A DNA stretch of 64,000 bases from Amycolatopsis acidiphila (GCF_021391495.1 NZ_CP090063.1:3224001-3288000); one strand, 5' to 3'. Shown: positions 47,916-57,454, numbered from the stretch's first letter. The notes: generated by a model not told the origin, from the sequence alone. Numbers and translations: made by a program.

Positions 47916-48320
47916 TCAGTGCGCGACCGGTGTGCGCAGCCGGTCGAGCAGCGCGTTCGCCGGGATGCGCAACGCCGCGCAGGCGGCGCGGACGTACTGC
48001 ACCGGGCAGGGCTCCCCGGAGTCGAGGAGCGCGGGCAGGCCGACCCCGAACAGGGCGGCGAGCGTCCGCAGGGTGTGCTCGTCGGACGGCACCGCGCGGC
48101 CGTGGAGCCAGCCCTGGACGGTGGCCTCCCGCCGGCCGGTGGCCCCCGCCAGCTGGGCGGCGGTCAGGCCGCGGACGGCCAGCAGTGCGCGGACGCGGCA
48201 GGCCGTCGCGTTCCGGTGCAGCTCAGGGGTGGCGTGGTCCAGACCGCGGCAGTGGACGACGCGGGCCCGCTGCAGCACCGCGCCGGCGCGCAGGCGGTGC
48301 GCTGGGTGTTGCTGGAGCAT
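47916..48320 (-). CDS. XRE-family helix-turn-helix regulator
   Basis: A 134-aa protein. Residues 40-100 read as a lambda-repressor-like HTH: ACRVRALLAVRGLTAAQLAG for helices 1-2, then REATVQGWLHGRAVPSDEHTLRTLAALFGV for the recognition helix and helices 4-5. The remaining C-terminus contains CPVQYVRAACAALRIPANALLDRL, perhaps for self-association. The N-terminal 35 residues are atypical, so a later start is possible. No clear Shine-Dalgarno is present. It lies on the same strand as and 117 nt before the CoA-transferase gene, which it might regulate. Confidence 0.7.
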   Translation of the reverse strand: MLQQHPAHRLRAGAVLQRARVVHCRGLDHATPELHRNATACRVRALLAVRGLTAAQLAGATGRREATVQGWLHGRAVPSDEHTLRTLAALFGVGLPALLDSGEPCPVQYVRAACAALRIPANALLDRLRTPVAH

Positions 48321-48371
48321 GATCCAGGTTCGTCCGGTTCGTCCGGTGCGAAACCACCCGATAGGTGGGGA

Positions 48372-48770
48372 TCAGCTCGTGGCGGCCCCGGAGACCGAGT
48401 CGGGGTCGCGCAGGCTCAGGACGCGGCCGCTGATCAGCTCGACGGGCAGGCGCAGCAGCCTGCCCTGTTCCCCGGTGGTCCAGGCCACGTGCTCGAGGTC
48501 GGTGGCCGGCGTGATCCGGCCGATCACCACGACGCTCCACCCGGAGTGCGCGTGCGGGTCGAGGCTGTCCACCTCGAACGCGACGACCTCCTTGGTGAGC
48601 CTGCCCGCGGGCCCGGCTCCGGCATACAGGACGATGTCGCCTTCGTGCAGGAAGAAGCTCACCGGCAGGATCGTGGGCAGCGCGTTCTCCGAGAACGCCA
48701 GCCGCCCGATGCGTTGCGAGGACAGCAGCTCCCCGCATTCCCGGGGCGTCAGCAGCCGGATCTCCGTCAT
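48372..48770 (-). CDS. Pyridoxamine 5'-phosphate oxidase-fold (PPOX/FMN-binding) protein
   Basis: A 132-aa split-barrel protein starting MTEIRLLTPRECGELLSSQR, then IGRLAFSENALPTILPVSFFLHEGDIVLY and VVAFEVDSLDPHAHSGWSVVVIGRI. These are the standard actinobacterial PPOX segments that bind FMN or F420. Members act as small reductases or are of unknown function and often lie among dormancy/redox genes. GGGAG precedes the ATG at 48770. An upstream in-frame extension to 49211 is rejected because it contains low-complexity antisense sequence. Confidence 0.88.
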   Translation of the reverse strand: MTEIRLLTPRECGELLSSQRIGRLAFSENALPTILPVSFFLHEGDIVLYAGAGPAGRLTKEVVAFEVDSLDPHAHSGWSVVVIGRITPATDLEHVAWTTGEQGRLLRLPVELISGRVLSLRDPDSVSGAATS

Positions 48771-48895
48771 GACCGCTCCCGGGTTGTCGCACGGGCTCGC
48801 TTGCACCGTCCAGTGTGCGCCCGGCGGCCATCCGTCCAGCAGAGTCGTAAGTCCCCAAACCCGGTGCCATGCGTCCTCACGTCCACTGTGGACGA

Positions 48896-49150
48896 TCAGG
48901 AGCCCTCCCGCAGCCGTGGCCGCTCGCTGCGGTGCTGCGCCGCCCGCAGGCCGGGGCACCAGCCCGTGCCGGTGGTGCTGTGGCGGCGGCGTCCCGGCGG
49001 TGGCAGCAGCCGGCCGTGCAGCTGCCACTCGCGGCCGTCGTGGGCCCAGTGCAGCAGCTCCTCCTCCCACGGCCGGTTCAGCAGGTCCTGCCGCTGCGCC
49101 AACTCGGCCTGGGTGGCCAGGAATTCGCGAACCCGTGTCAGAAACCTCAT
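48896..49150 (-). CDS. Small hypothetical protein (84 aa)
   Basis: I recognise no domain. The N-terminal 30 residues (MRFLTRVREFLATQAELAQR and on to PWEEELLHWAHDG) form an amphipathic helix. EWQLHGRLLPPPGRRRHSTTG follows, with a basic C-terminus. The clean ATG and the regular codon pattern suggest a real gene. It sits between the PPOX protein and the YbjN-like gene, all on the minus strand. Confidence 0.55.
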   Translation of the reverse strand: MRFLTRVREFLATQAELAQRQDLLNRPWEEELLHWAHDGREWQLHGRLLPPPGRRRHSTTGTGWCPGLRAAQHRSERPRLREGS

Positions 49151-49233
49151 GTGCCGAGGATGCGCGCCCCCGTCTGCCGAGACGAGTGGCAGTTCTGTAC
49201 ATTATCGGCAAAATCCTGCCATGGTTGCCGGGG

Positions 49234-49641
49234 TCAGTAGTCGTCCCGGCCCGTGAATTCCTCCTCCAGCAGCTCGGCCGCTCCGGTGACCAGCTCGAGC
49301 GGGTCGGTGAACTCGTTGATGTCGAGGTTCACCAGCGGCAGGGAATGCCGCAGCACCAGGTGATCGCCCATCACCACCGCGCCGCCGACGACTGTGGTGT
49401 GCCCGATCTCCGCCAGCACGGTGCGCAGATCCACCTCGTCGACGCGGGCGAACGGGGTCGCGATCTGCACCCACTCCTCACGCCGGTCCAGCACCTCGCG
49501 GGCGATGACGACCATCTGGGTGCGCTCCGGGTCGTCGGGGTCCTTGCGGAAGTGCAGCCGGATCCTGATCTCCTCGGGCTCCTCGCGGACGACCCGGTAC
49601 GACTGCTTGATGAACGTCACGAGCTCGCGCCAGGTCGCCAC
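49234..49641 (-). CDS. YbjN-like / type III secretion chaperone-fold protein
   Basis: A 135-aa acidic cytoplasmic protein: WRELVTFIKQSYRVVREEPEEIRIRLHF (helix and first strand), RTQMVVIAREVLDRREEWVQIATPF (central strands) and HLVLRHSLPLVNLDINEFTD with LVTGAAELLEEEFTG (last strand and helix). This alpha-beta-alpha layout is that of YbjN/T3SS-chaperone-like proteins, which bind partner proteins; many actinobacteria carry several of unknown role. GGAGG about ten bases upstream supports GTG 49641. It diverges from the dioxygenase gene across 233 nt. Confidence 0.8.
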   Translation of the reverse strand: MATWRELVTFIKQSYRVVREEPEEIRIRLHFRKDPDDPERTQMVVIAREVLDRREEWVQIATPFARVDEVDLRTVLAEIGHTTVVGGAVVMGDHLVLRHSLPLVNLDINEFTDPLELVTGAAELLEEEFTGRDDY

Positions 49642-49874
49642 CCGCGCCCCTTCCTCCTGCCGACTGCGGATCGTGAGCAGTCAAGCACAACCGGCACGAG
49701 GTGACGAGTCCCGCCACGTGGGCGCCCTTGACCGGACCGCCGGGTGCGGTGATCATGCGAGGTATGTCGAACGTAGGTGTGCTCCTGTTGCGCCGTGGTC
49801 GCCTCGGCTCGCCGCCGAACTGACGCGAGCGCCGGTTTTCCCTTCACCTACAACTTTTTTGCGAGGAGTTCGGC

Positions 49875-50807
49875 ATGTCTGTCGAGCAGTTCACCCCTGC
49901 CCTCCTGCGGTCCGCGCCGGTACCCGGCGGCGGCATCGTGGAAGGCCCCCGCGTGCTGCGCCGCCTGCCCGAAGGCGTGCGCCCGCGTCCCTACGAGCTG
50001 TTCGGGCTGCGCCCGCTCGGCCGCGTCATCGGCGCCGAGATCGACGGCGTCGACCTGGGCCGTCCGCTCACCGGGCCGCTGCGCGCGGAGCTGAACCGCG
50101 CGCTGCTGGAGTGGAAGGTGTTGTTCTTCCGCGACCAGGACATCACCCCGGCGCAGCAGCGCGCGTTCGCGCGCAACTGGGGCGAGCTGGAGACCAACCC
50201 GCTGCTGCCCGCCGGGGACTCCGCGGAGGTCACCCGCTTCTCCCGCAGCGCGACGATGCCGGCGTTCGAGAACATCTGGCACACGGACGTGACGTTCCGG
50301 CCCAACCCGGCGCTGGGCTCGGTGCTGCGGCTGGTGCGGGTGCCACCGGTCGGCGGCGACACGATGTGGGCCGACATGGCCGCCGCCCACGACAACCTGC
50401 CCGCCGACGTTCGCGAGCGCATCACCGAGCTGCGCGCGGTGCACGACTTCGTCCCCGGCTTCGTGCGCTTCGCCGACCCGGAGCTCCTCGCCCGGCGGCA
50501 GCCGGAGTTCCCGCCCGTCGAGCATCCCGTCGTGCGGACGCATCCGGAGACCGGGCGGCGGACCCTGTTCGTCAACCCGGCCTTCACCACGCACATCGTC
50601 GGCCTCGACCGCGCGGAGAGCGACGAGCTGCTGCGGCTGCTGTTCGTCCAGGCACACCTGCCCGAGGTCCAGGTGCGGTTCACCTGGACCGAGAACGCGG
50701 TCGCCTTCTGGGACAACCGCGCCACCCAGCACTACGCGGTGAACGACTACGCGCCCGAGGTGCGGATCGCCGAGCGGGTGGCGATCGCGGGGGACCGGCC
50801 GTTCTGA
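49875..50807 (+). CDS. TauD/TfdA-type Fe(II)/2-oxoglutarate dioxygenase
   Basis: A 310-aa cytoplasmic non-heme iron dioxygenase. The facial triad is visible: His136-x-Asp138 in ENIWHTDVTF and His286 in TQHYAVNDY, with Arg297 positioned to bind 2-oxoglutarate. RVIGAEIDGVDLGRPLTGPL and VLFFRDQDITPAQQRAFAR are the family N-terminal segments, and MWADMAAAHDNLP and RTLFVNPAFTTHIVG the central ones. Substrates in the family include taurine, alkyl sulfates and aryloxyacids; the real one is unknown. GAGGAG lies nine bases before the ATG. An AT-rich stretch, CAACTTTTTTG, immediately precedes this site. Confidence 0.9.
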   Translation: MSVEQFTPALLRSAPVPGGGIVEGPRVLRRLPEGVRPRPYELFGLRPLGRVIGAEIDGVDLGRPLTGPLRAELNRALLEWKVLFFRDQDITPAQQRAFARNWGELETNPLLPAGDSAEVTRFSRSATMPAFENIWHTDVTFRPNPALGSVLRLVRVPPVGGDTMWADMAAAHDNLPADVRERITELRAVHDFVPGFVRFADPELLARRQPEFPPVEHPVVRTHPETGRRTLFVNPAFTTHIVGLDRAESDELLRLLFVQAHLPEVQVRFTWTENAVAFWDNRATQHYAVNDYAPEVRIAERVAIAGDRPF

Positions 50808-50882
50808 TTCGTCCCGTGGCCGCCGGGGTAGCCGGGCGGTGAGCGTGTTTGCCGCCGCGCGCACCAGGGCATTCCGGCGGGC

Positions 50883-51542
50883 ATGAGTCCTGTACTGGTC
50901 CTGGATATGGACGGCACCCTGGTCGACACGAACTACCACCACGCCATCGCCTGGTTCCGCGCGTTCCGGCGCAGCGACGTGACGGTGCCGGTCTGGCGGA
51001 TCCACCGGGCCATCGGGATGGGCGGCGACCAGCTCGTGCCCACCGTGGCGGGCGACGACGTCGAGGAACGCCTCGGCGACACCGTGCGCGACGCGTGGAA
51101 GAAGGAGGTCGACGCGATCCTCGGCGAGGTGTGCGCGATCGAAGGCGCGCGGGAACTGCTCGAGGCCGCGCGCGACGCCGGGTACGTCGTGGTGCTCGCC
51201 AGCTCCGGCAAGCCCGACCACGTCGACCGGTACCTGGACCTGCTCGACGCGCGGGAGCTCGCGCACGACTGGACCACCTCGGCGGACGTGTCGGAGACCA
51301 AGCCCGAGCCGAACCTGATCGAGGTCGCGTTGCAGAAGGCCGGCGAGGCCGAGGCGGTCGTCGTCGGCGACTCCGTCTGGGACTGCCAGGCCGCCCAGCG
51401 CATCGGGCTGCCCTCGGTGGCGGTGCGGACCGGCGGGTTCGGCGAACGCGAGCTGCTCGACAACGGCGCGTCCCGGGTCTACGACGATCTCGCCCAGCTG
51501 CGCGCGGACCTGCCGGGCCTGCCCACCGGAAAACCGAAGTGA
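50883..51542 (+). CDS. HAD-superfamily phosphatase
   Basis: A 219-aa cytoplasmic phosphatase of HAD subfamily IA. Motif I is VLDMDGTLVDTN with nucleophile Asp8 and Asp10. Motif II is VLASSGKPD, motif III the Lys in SETKPEPN, and motif IV VVVGDSVWDCQAAQRIGLPSV. The helical cap covers about residues 18-85. It resembles phosphoglycolate phosphatase/beta-phosphoglucomutase-type enzymes; the substrate is undetermined. It follows the dioxygenase by 75 nt and could be co-transcribed. Confidence 0.9.
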   Translation: MSPVLVLDMDGTLVDTNYHHAIAWFRAFRRSDVTVPVWRIHRAIGMGGDQLVPTVAGDDVEERLGDTVRDAWKKEVDAILGEVCAIEGARELLEAARDAGYVVVLASSGKPDHVDRYLDLLDARELAHDWTTSADVSETKPEPNLIEVALQKAGEAEAVVVGDSVWDCQAAQRIGLPSVAVRTGGFGERELLDNGASRVYDDLAQLRADLPGLPTGKPK

Positions 51543-51621
51543 GCTCCGCCGGGTGAAACCTTCACGTTCCCTTTCCTGAGAACGGGAGAACGCCGGCGAT
51601 CATTCCTTTCCCGGTGGCAGC

Positions 51622-51952
51622 ATGCTGGGCTTCCCGGGGGAAGGCGAGGTGACCGAACGGGAGGTCGCCCCGTTCTACTGGAACCAGCTCCACGCCGACC
51701 GCGTCCGCATCGCGGAGATGGAGGCGTTGCGGCGCGGCGAAGAGCCGGTGCGGACGGAGTCCTTCATGGACCGTCTCCTGGTGGCCGCGGGACGCCGACG
51801 CGTTCCGCGCCCTGTTCGAGGTGGTGATGTGCCTTGCCCAGCCCCAGGAGCTGGCGAACCGGCCCGCGCTGAAGGACATCGTGGAGCGGTACGGGTACGG
51901 GCCGCCGGCGCCCGCGCCGGGAACGGATTGCGCGGGCCTGCTGTCCCTGTTG

Positions 51953-51964
<12 letters not shown>
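51622..51964 (+). pseudogene. C-terminal remnant of an FAD-dependent (styrene monooxygenase-like) oxidoreductase, frame-shifted
   Basis: Two coding-like pieces lie in different frames. From 51622 the frame reads EREVAPFYWNQLHADRVRIA, MEALRRGEEPVR and ESFMDRLLVAA. It then loses sense, and from about 51793 the next frame continues RDADAFRALFEVVMCLAQPQ and LANRPALKDIVERYG to a TGA at 51962-51964. Joined, they read like the C-terminal region of actinomycete FAD-dependent oxidoreductases (DRLLVAA-ARDADAFRALFE). A two-base loss in a GCGCG run would explain the shift. The FAD domain is missing. The end overlaps the convergent GH172 gene by 12 nt. Confidence 0.65.
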
Positions 51965-52957
<993 letters not shown>

Positions 52958-52982
52958 CGACGTCTCCGCGGCGCGCCGGGCG

Positions 52983-53306
52983 CTACTCGACCGCCATCTC
53001 GCCCAGTTCGGACCAGTCTTCCTGCGGCACCTTGAAGTTCACGATCCGCGGGGTCTGCACCAGGTGCGGCGGCAGCGTCCGCTGCGCGGTCTTGAAGTGG
53101 TCCGACTGCACGTGCGCGCCGCCGGCCTCGTCGTCGCGGAAGGCTTCGACGAGGACGTACTCGGTGGGGTCGTCGAGGCTGCGCGACCAGTCGAACCACA
53201 GGCACCCCGGCTCGGCCCTGGTCGCCGCGGTGAACTCCCGGGAGATCTCGGGCCAGGAGTCGGCGTCCTCCGGCTTGACCCGGAACTTGGCGGTAATGAA
53301 GATCAT
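52983..53306 (-). CDS. Antibiotic biosynthesis monooxygenase (ABM) domain protein (second copy)
   Basis: A 107-aa ferredoxin-like fold protein: MIFITAKFRVKPEDADSWPE, TRAEPGCLWFDWSRSLDDPT with EYVLVEAFRD, and HVQSDHFKTAQRTLPPHLVQTPRI. This is the YgiN-like group, in which the conserved HxxSxHF motif is present (HVQSDHF). GAGGAGAGGAAGCG leads to the ATG at 53306. It lies 25 nt upstream of the GH172 gene on the same strand and may share its transcript. Confidence 0.88.
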   Translation of the reverse strand: MIFITAKFRVKPEDADSWPEISREFTAATRAEPGCLWFDWSRSLDDPTEYVLVEAFRDDEAGGAHVQSDHFKTAQRTLPPHLVQTPRIVNFKVPQEDWSELGEMAVE

Positions 53307-53338
53307 CGCTTCCTCTCCTCGGTTCGGTACTTCGGGTT

Positions 53339-53653
53339 TCAGGCCACGTCCAGGACCGGGATGACGCGGTCCAGCTGGGTCAAGCTGAGCACGCGCGAGA
53401 CGAACGGCGGCACCCGGGTCAGCGCGAGCACCGCGCCGTGCCGGGTCGCGCGCTGGTGAGCGGCGATGATCGTGCTGATCCCGCTCGAGTCGAGACAGGT
53501 CAGCCCGCCCAGGTCGAGGATGAGGTCGGGCCCGTCGGCCAGGTCGAGCAGCGAGGCCCGGAACGCCGGCGAGCTCAGGGCGTCGAGCTCGCCGCGCAGC
53601 GCGACGACGAGGCGGCCCCGTACGGGCGTGACGGTGAACGCGAACGGGGTCAT
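53339..53653 (-). CDS. STAS-domain anti-sigma-factor antagonist
   Basis: A 104-aa STAS protein with the canonical phosphorylation motif: LILDLGGLTCLDSSGISTII carries D-S-S-G, whose first Ser is the usual target of an RsbW-type kinase. GRLVVALRGELDALSSPAFRASL is the N-terminal half. It should relieve a sigma factor from its anti-sigma factor when unphosphorylated. Its ATG overlaps the stop of a 33-codon upstream frame. It differs from the STAS protein at 45007, which lacks the phosphorylatable Ser. No kinase or sigma gene is in the window. Confidence 0.88.
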   Translation of the reverse strand: MTPFAFTVTPVRGRLVVALRGELDALSSPAFRASLLDLADGPDLILDLGGLTCLDSSGISTIIAAHQRATRHGAVLALTRVPPFVSRVLSLTQLDRVIPVLDVA

Positions 53654-53751
53654 CGTCGTCGTGCGTGCCCACCGGGGGTGGTCGGCGCGGCGCCGACCAC
53701 GTGCAGGGGCCTGGGCGCGTCCGGCAGCGTGCTCACCTCCCGCAGGTCCAT
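53650..53751 (-). CDS. Possible 33-residue ORF coupled to the STAS gene
   Basis: ATG 53751 opens a frame reading MDLREVSTLPDAPRPLHVVG and ending HARRR, whose TGA overlaps the STAS ATG by four bases. The exact start/stop overlap suggests translational coupling. Against it, there is no good Shine-Dalgarno, the peptide is short, and I recognise no relative. Confidence 0.3.
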   Translation of the reverse strand: MDLREVSTLPDAPRPLHVVGAAPTTPGGHARRR

Positions 53752-53837
53752 CACGGTCAATCTACCTGCCGGAGCCGTGAGATGCGGCACGGACGCGGGT
53801 TGGGGAGGATGGACGGGCCGAGCGAAGGGAGCGAGCG

Positions 53838-54848
53838 ATGCCGCGACGATGGCCCGCGCGATGGCCGGTCCAGCCGATGCCACGCGAGCTGTGGTCCGCA
53901 CAGGAGCCCACGTTCCGGAACGCGTCGCCCGCGCTGATCGAGGCGGCCGCGAAACGGGCGGAAGCGCGTCCTTCCGGTAACTGGTTCGCCTTCGCCGCCA
54001 GCGCCGACGTCCGGCCGGACCGTCCGTTCGGGACCCGCGTCGCGGGCCGGGAGCTGGTGGCGTGGCGGGACTCCGCGGGCGGGCTGGTCGTCGGCCCTGG
54101 GGAGTGCCCGCACCTCGGGGCGCCGCTCGCACAGGGCCGCGTCGTCTGCGACGCGCTGGTGTGCCGGTGGCACGGGATGCCGGTCGGCGCGGGCGGCCGG
54201 TTCGGCTGGGAACCGTTGCCGGGTCACGACGACGGCGTGCTGGTGTGGGTGCGGCTCGACGGGCACGGCGGCGAGGAGCCGCTGCCGGAACCGGTTCTCG
54301 CGCCGCGCCCGGCGCCCTCGGCCGGCGTGGCCGCGGTGACCAGGCTCGTCGGGGTGTGCGAACCCGGGGACGTGCTCGCCAACCGGCTCGATCCCTGGCA
54401 CGGCTCGTGGTTCCACCCGTACTCGTTCGCGCGGCTGAAGGTGCTCACCGCGCCCGCGGTGGACGCCGCCGACGAGGACGACAAGTTCGTGGTGGACGTG
54501 ACTTTCCGGGTCGGCCCCGGGCTCGGCGTGCCGGTGCGCGCGGAGTTCGCCTGTCCCGAGCCGCGCACGGTGACCATGACGATCGTGGCGGGTGAAGGGC
54601 GCGGCAGCGTGGTGGAGACGCACGCGACCCCGCTGGGCCCGGGCCCGGACGGCAAGCCACGGACGGCCGTCCTGGAGGCGACGGTCGCGACCTCGGAGCG
54701 CACCGGGTTCGCCTTCGCCCGCAAGGCCGCGCCCGCGCTGCGCCCGCTGATGCGGCACGCGGCGGCCCGCCTGTGGCGCGACGACCTGGCGTACGCCGAG
54801 CGGCGTTACGCGCTGCGAGACTCGCGGTCGGAGGTCGGCCAGACGTAG
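53838..54848 (+). CDS. Rieske [2Fe-2S] protein, DUF5914 type, of the carotenoid cluster
   Basis: A 336-aa protein with an N-terminal Rieske domain. Cys90-P-His92 (GECPHLGAPL) and Cys109-R-W-His112 (VCRWHGMPVG) bind the cluster. A START-like C-terminal domain follows (WHGSWFHPYSFARLKVLTAP; VETHATPLGPG). This layout resembles ring-hydroxylating oxygenase alpha subunits, though the usual mononuclear iron ligands are not obvious. DUF5914 proteins occur beside crtYTU-type genes, so a carotenoid oxidation or hydroxylation is inferred. The last 43 nt overlap the convergent MSMEG_6728-type gene. The N-terminal 14 residues are Arg/Pro-rich, and a later start at Met14 is possible. Confidence 0.82.
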   Translation: MPRRWPARWPVQPMPRELWSAQEPTFRNASPALIEAAAKRAEARPSGNWFAFAASADVRPDRPFGTRVAGRELVAWRDSAGGLVVGPGECPHLGAPLAQGRVVCDALVCRWHGMPVGAGGRFGWEPLPGHDDGVLVWVRLDGHGGEEPLPEPVLAPRPAPSAGVAAVTRLVGVCEPGDVLANRLDPWHGSWFHPYSFARLKVLTAPAVDAADEDDKFVVDVTFRVGPGLGVPVRAEFACPEPRTVTMTIVAGEGRGSVVETHATPLGPGPDGKPRTAVLEATVATSERTGFAFARKAAPALRPLMRHAAARLWRDDLAYAERRYALRDSRSEVGQT

Positions 54849-55282
54849 GGAAGGTCGTCGGGCACGCCGGGGAACCACTTCTCGTAGTACTCGGGGTCCT
54901 TGCGCAGCAGCGAGGACTGGTGGCTGCGGTGGAAGTCCTGGTCGCCGTACCACTTCGGCATCTCGCCTGCCTCCAGCAGCGACACCTCGGTCCGCACGAG
55001 CGCGCGCCCCGTCGCCCGCCGCAGGTCCCCGGTCAGCTGCGCCGCGCAGGTGTCCGGCCGCCCCGCGGCCGTCCACGCCTCGCACATCTGCAGCCCGTAG
55101 CGGGTCAGCGCCTCCTCGTACCCGTGCCACATCTTCACCGCCGGATGGTGGCGCCAGCCGTAGCCGGGGACGGTCAGCGCGCGCAGCACCTGCAGTGCCT
55201 CGACCCGCTGCTTGCCCAGCCGGCGCGGGTCGAGCACGTGCGCGCTCGCGGCGAAGTCGGGATACGGCAGGAAGGTCTGCAC
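54806..55282 (-). CDS. MSMEG_6728 family protein
   Basis: A 158-aa soluble protein. MQTFLPYPDFAASAHVLDPR followed by RLGKQRVEALQVLRAL, and VPGYGWRHHPAVKMWHGYEEAL, are the conserved stretches of a widespread actinobacterial family (pyrimidine dimer DNA glycosylase/endonuclease V-related or MSMEG_6728). The closing YEKWFPGVPDDLPYVWPTSD is also typical. A DNA-repair role is possible from the distant endonuclease V likeness but is unproven. The GTG start lies seven bases after the crtU-like stop. The gene overlaps the Rieske gene tail to tail. Confidence 0.8.
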   Translation of the reverse strand: MQTFLPYPDFAASAHVLDPRRLGKQRVEALQVLRALTVPGYGWRHHPAVKMWHGYEEALTRYGLQMCEAWTAAGRPDTCAAQLTGDLRRATGRALVRTEVSLLEAGEMPKWYGDQDFHRSHQSSLLRKDPEYYEKWFPGVPDDLPYVWPTSDRESRSA

Positions 55283-55289
55283 GGGCGTC

Positions 55290-56777
55290 TCACTCCTCTC
55301 GGAACTGCCGGGCCAGCGCGCGGAAGACGCCGAGCCGGCCCCGGGTGGGCACGGTGGTGACGGGGTGCCCGGCGGTGTGCCACGCCCCGAGCAGGTGGTT
55401 GGCGGCCAGCCACCCGGTCGTCGCCGCCCGCTCCATCAGCGCGACCGGCAGGTCGACGCGGATGCCGTCGCCGGCCAGTACCAGGCCCGGCACCGGCGTC
55501 GCGACCGGCGGCCGCCGGAAGTAGCCGCCCGGCGCGAGCAGCGGGCAGTCGGCACGCCACTCCTCGCGGTCGCCCACGATCCGCGCCCGCCGGGTTTCCG
55601 GATAGACGGCGTGCAAACGCGACAGCAGCTGCTTTCCGGTCGTCTCCCGGTCCGTGGCCGCGTAGGCGTGCAGCTCGACGACGGAACCCCCGGTGTGGTG
55701 GGCCCACGCCGCGGCTTCCGCGTCGTAGCGTTCGAGCACGCTGACGTTGTCCAGCGGCGGCATCCCGCCTGTCGCGAGGAAGGCCGAACGCTCCGCCCGC
55801 ACGGGCTCGTCCAGCCACAGCCTGCGCACCAGGAACGGCGGCGCGGACTGCTGTTCGGCGATCTGTTCCCGCCACGGCGGCGGTCCCAGCTCCGAGGAGG
55901 CGACCAGTTCGCGCAGCGCGGGAAGCTCCAGCGCCAGCACGACGGCGTCGACCTCGTACGAGCGGTCCGCGGTGTGCACGGCGAACCCCGGTTCGACCGC
56001 GGTGACCGGAGTGCCGGGATGGGTCGATACGCCCAGGCTCGTCAGCCGGTCGACGACCGGGGACCAGAGCGTGTGGAACGGTTCGCGTGGCACGTCGAAC
56101 AGCAGGCCCTCGGCCGAGCCCAGGAAGTACAGGTGGAACATCACGGCCAGCTCGGCGGCGGAAAGCCGGTCGGGCGAGGCGAAGAAGCTCCGTGAGAACA
56201 CGTCGAACGCCAGGTGCCGGGCCGCTTCGGGAAACCGGACCCTGGCGAGGAAGCCGGCCGCGGTCTCCTCGTCCAGCCGCGCGTAGGAATCCGGCACCGA
56301 TACGTCCACAAGGGACAGTGCGGCCCGCAGGTTCACCTTGCGCAGCTCAGAAAGCGTGAACGTCGGGCTGCGCAGGGCGAAGCCGACGGCGTTCCACGGC
56401 GGGGTCCGCGGGATGCCGCGGAAGGTGTCGGTGCGCCCGTGCTCGTCCAGCAGCGGGTAGTCGGTCACCGCCACGAGCTCGACGCCGGCGCGGGCGAGCA
56501 GCGTGCGCAGGTTGTAGTACTGGCGGAAGAACGCGTGGAACCCGCGGCTCATGCCGACCGTGCTGCCGTCGGGCAGCTCGGTGGTCCAGCCGCCGACCCG
56601 GCCGCCCCAGTAGGTCTCGCGTTCGAACAGCTCGACCGCGACCCCGCGCTCGGCCAGGGCGGTGGCGGCCGTCAGCCCGGCGATCCCGCCGCCGACCACG
56701 GCGACGCGCGTCGGCTCCGGGACCCGCTCGTGCCCGCCGGGCGCGGCGAACCGGACGCGCCTGCGGTCGCGGCTCAC
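55290..56777 (-). CDS. crtU: CrtU-like FAD-dependent carotenoid desaturase/methyltransferase
   Basis: A 495-aa flavoprotein of the phytoene-desaturase superfamily. The FAD Rossmann motif VAVVGGGIAGLTAATAL lies at residues 25-41. SRGFHAFFRQYYNLR (77-91) is the signature I associate with CrtU/CruE-type beta-carotene desaturase-methyltransferases, which make aromatic carotenoid rings (isorenieratene). The C-terminal PGLVLAGDGIRVDLPVALMERAATTG is the FAD-closing segment. GTG 56777 overlaps the methyltransferase stop (GTGA); longer frames run through that gene. Another carotenoid FAD step cannot be excluded because crtI itself is not in the window. Confidence 0.82.
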   Translation of the reverse strand: MSRDRRRVRFAAPGGHERVPEPTRVAVVGGGIAGLTAATALAERGVAVELFERETYWGGRVGGWTTELPDGSTVGMSRGFHAFFRQYYNLRTLLARAGVELVAVTDYPLLDEHGRTDTFRGIPRTPPWNAVGFALRSPTFTLSELRKVNLRAALSLVDVSVPDSYARLDEETAAGFLARVRFPEAARHLAFDVFSRSFFASPDRLSAAELAVMFHLYFLGSAEGLLFDVPREPFHTLWSPVVDRLTSLGVSTHPGTPVTAVEPGFAVHTADRSYEVDAVVLALELPALRELVASSELGPPPWREQIAEQQSAPPFLVRRLWLDEPVRAERSAFLATGGMPPLDNVSVLERYDAEAAAWAHHTGGSVVELHAYAATDRETTGKQLLSRLHAVYPETRRARIVGDREEWRADCPLLAPGGYFRRPPVATPVPGLVLAGDGIRVDLPVALMERAATTGWLAANHLLGAWHTAGHPVTTVPTRGRLGVFRALARQFREE

Positions 56778-57454
56778 GGCTTCTCCGCTCGGAAGGTGTG
56801 CACGATGCCGCGCTGCCAGCCGGTCATCGTGCTCGTCCGGACGTCGGCGAACCCGGTGCGCCGCAGCCGCGCGGCGAACTCGGTCGCGCCGTCGAAGTCC
56901 AGCACGCTGCGCCACAGGTACCGGTAGAGCCCGGCGTCGCCGGAGACCACACGGCCCATCGGGATGATCACCGACCAGCAGACCGCGTGCCAGGTCAGCC
57001 GCGCCCGGAGACTGTCGGCGACGCTGTAGTCGTGCACCACGAGCACCCCGCCGGGGCGCAGCAGGCCTAGCATCGCGGTGAGCGTCGCGGCGGGGTCGGG
57101 CAGGTTCCGGATCAGGTAGCCGGCGAAGATCGCGTCGAACGGGCCCGTCACGCCGGCCTCGGCGAGGTGCTCGACCCGGCTGTGCACGAAGCTCACCTTG
57201 TCCGGCCACTGCTTCCGCCGTGCCTCGGCCAGCATCCCGGCGGACGCGTCCACGCCGACGATCTCGGCGTCCGGCACGACGCCGAGCAACGCCGCTGTCG
57301 AGGCGCCGGTCCCGCAGCCGCCGTCGAGGACCCGCCGCGCGCCGGCCGGAACCGCCGCGGCGGAGCGGCGCAGGTGGTCGTGATAGCCCGGGTTGAGGCC
57401 CACGAGCCGGTCGTAGGCGCGGGCTCCGCGGTCGAACGCGGCCGAGAGGGTCAT
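56774..57454 (-). CDS. crtT: SAM-dependent methyltransferase of the carotenoid cluster (CrtT-like)
   Basis: A 226-aa class I methyltransferase. The SAM motif RVLDGGCGTGASTAAL is near residue 42, the acidic residue follows in EIVGVDASAGMLAEAR, FDAIFAGYLIRNLPDP is motif II, and LLRPGGVLVVHDYSV motif III. Overall it looks like UbiE/MenG. The position between crtYd and crtU, coupled on both sides by four-base overlaps, matches the crtYTU order known from Streptomyces. The methyl acceptor of CrtT is not established. Confidence 0.85.
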   Translation of the reverse strand: MTLSAAFDRGARAYDRLVGLNPGYHDHLRRSAAAVPAGARRVLDGGCGTGASTAALLGVVPDAEIVGVDASAGMLAEARRKQWPDKVSFVHSRVEHLAEAGVTGPFDAIFAGYLIRNLPDPAATLTAMLGLLRPGGVLVVHDYSVADSLRARLTWHAVCWSVIIPMGRVVSGDAGLYRYLWRSVLDFDGATEFAARLRRTGFADVRTSTMTGWQRGIVHTFRAEKP

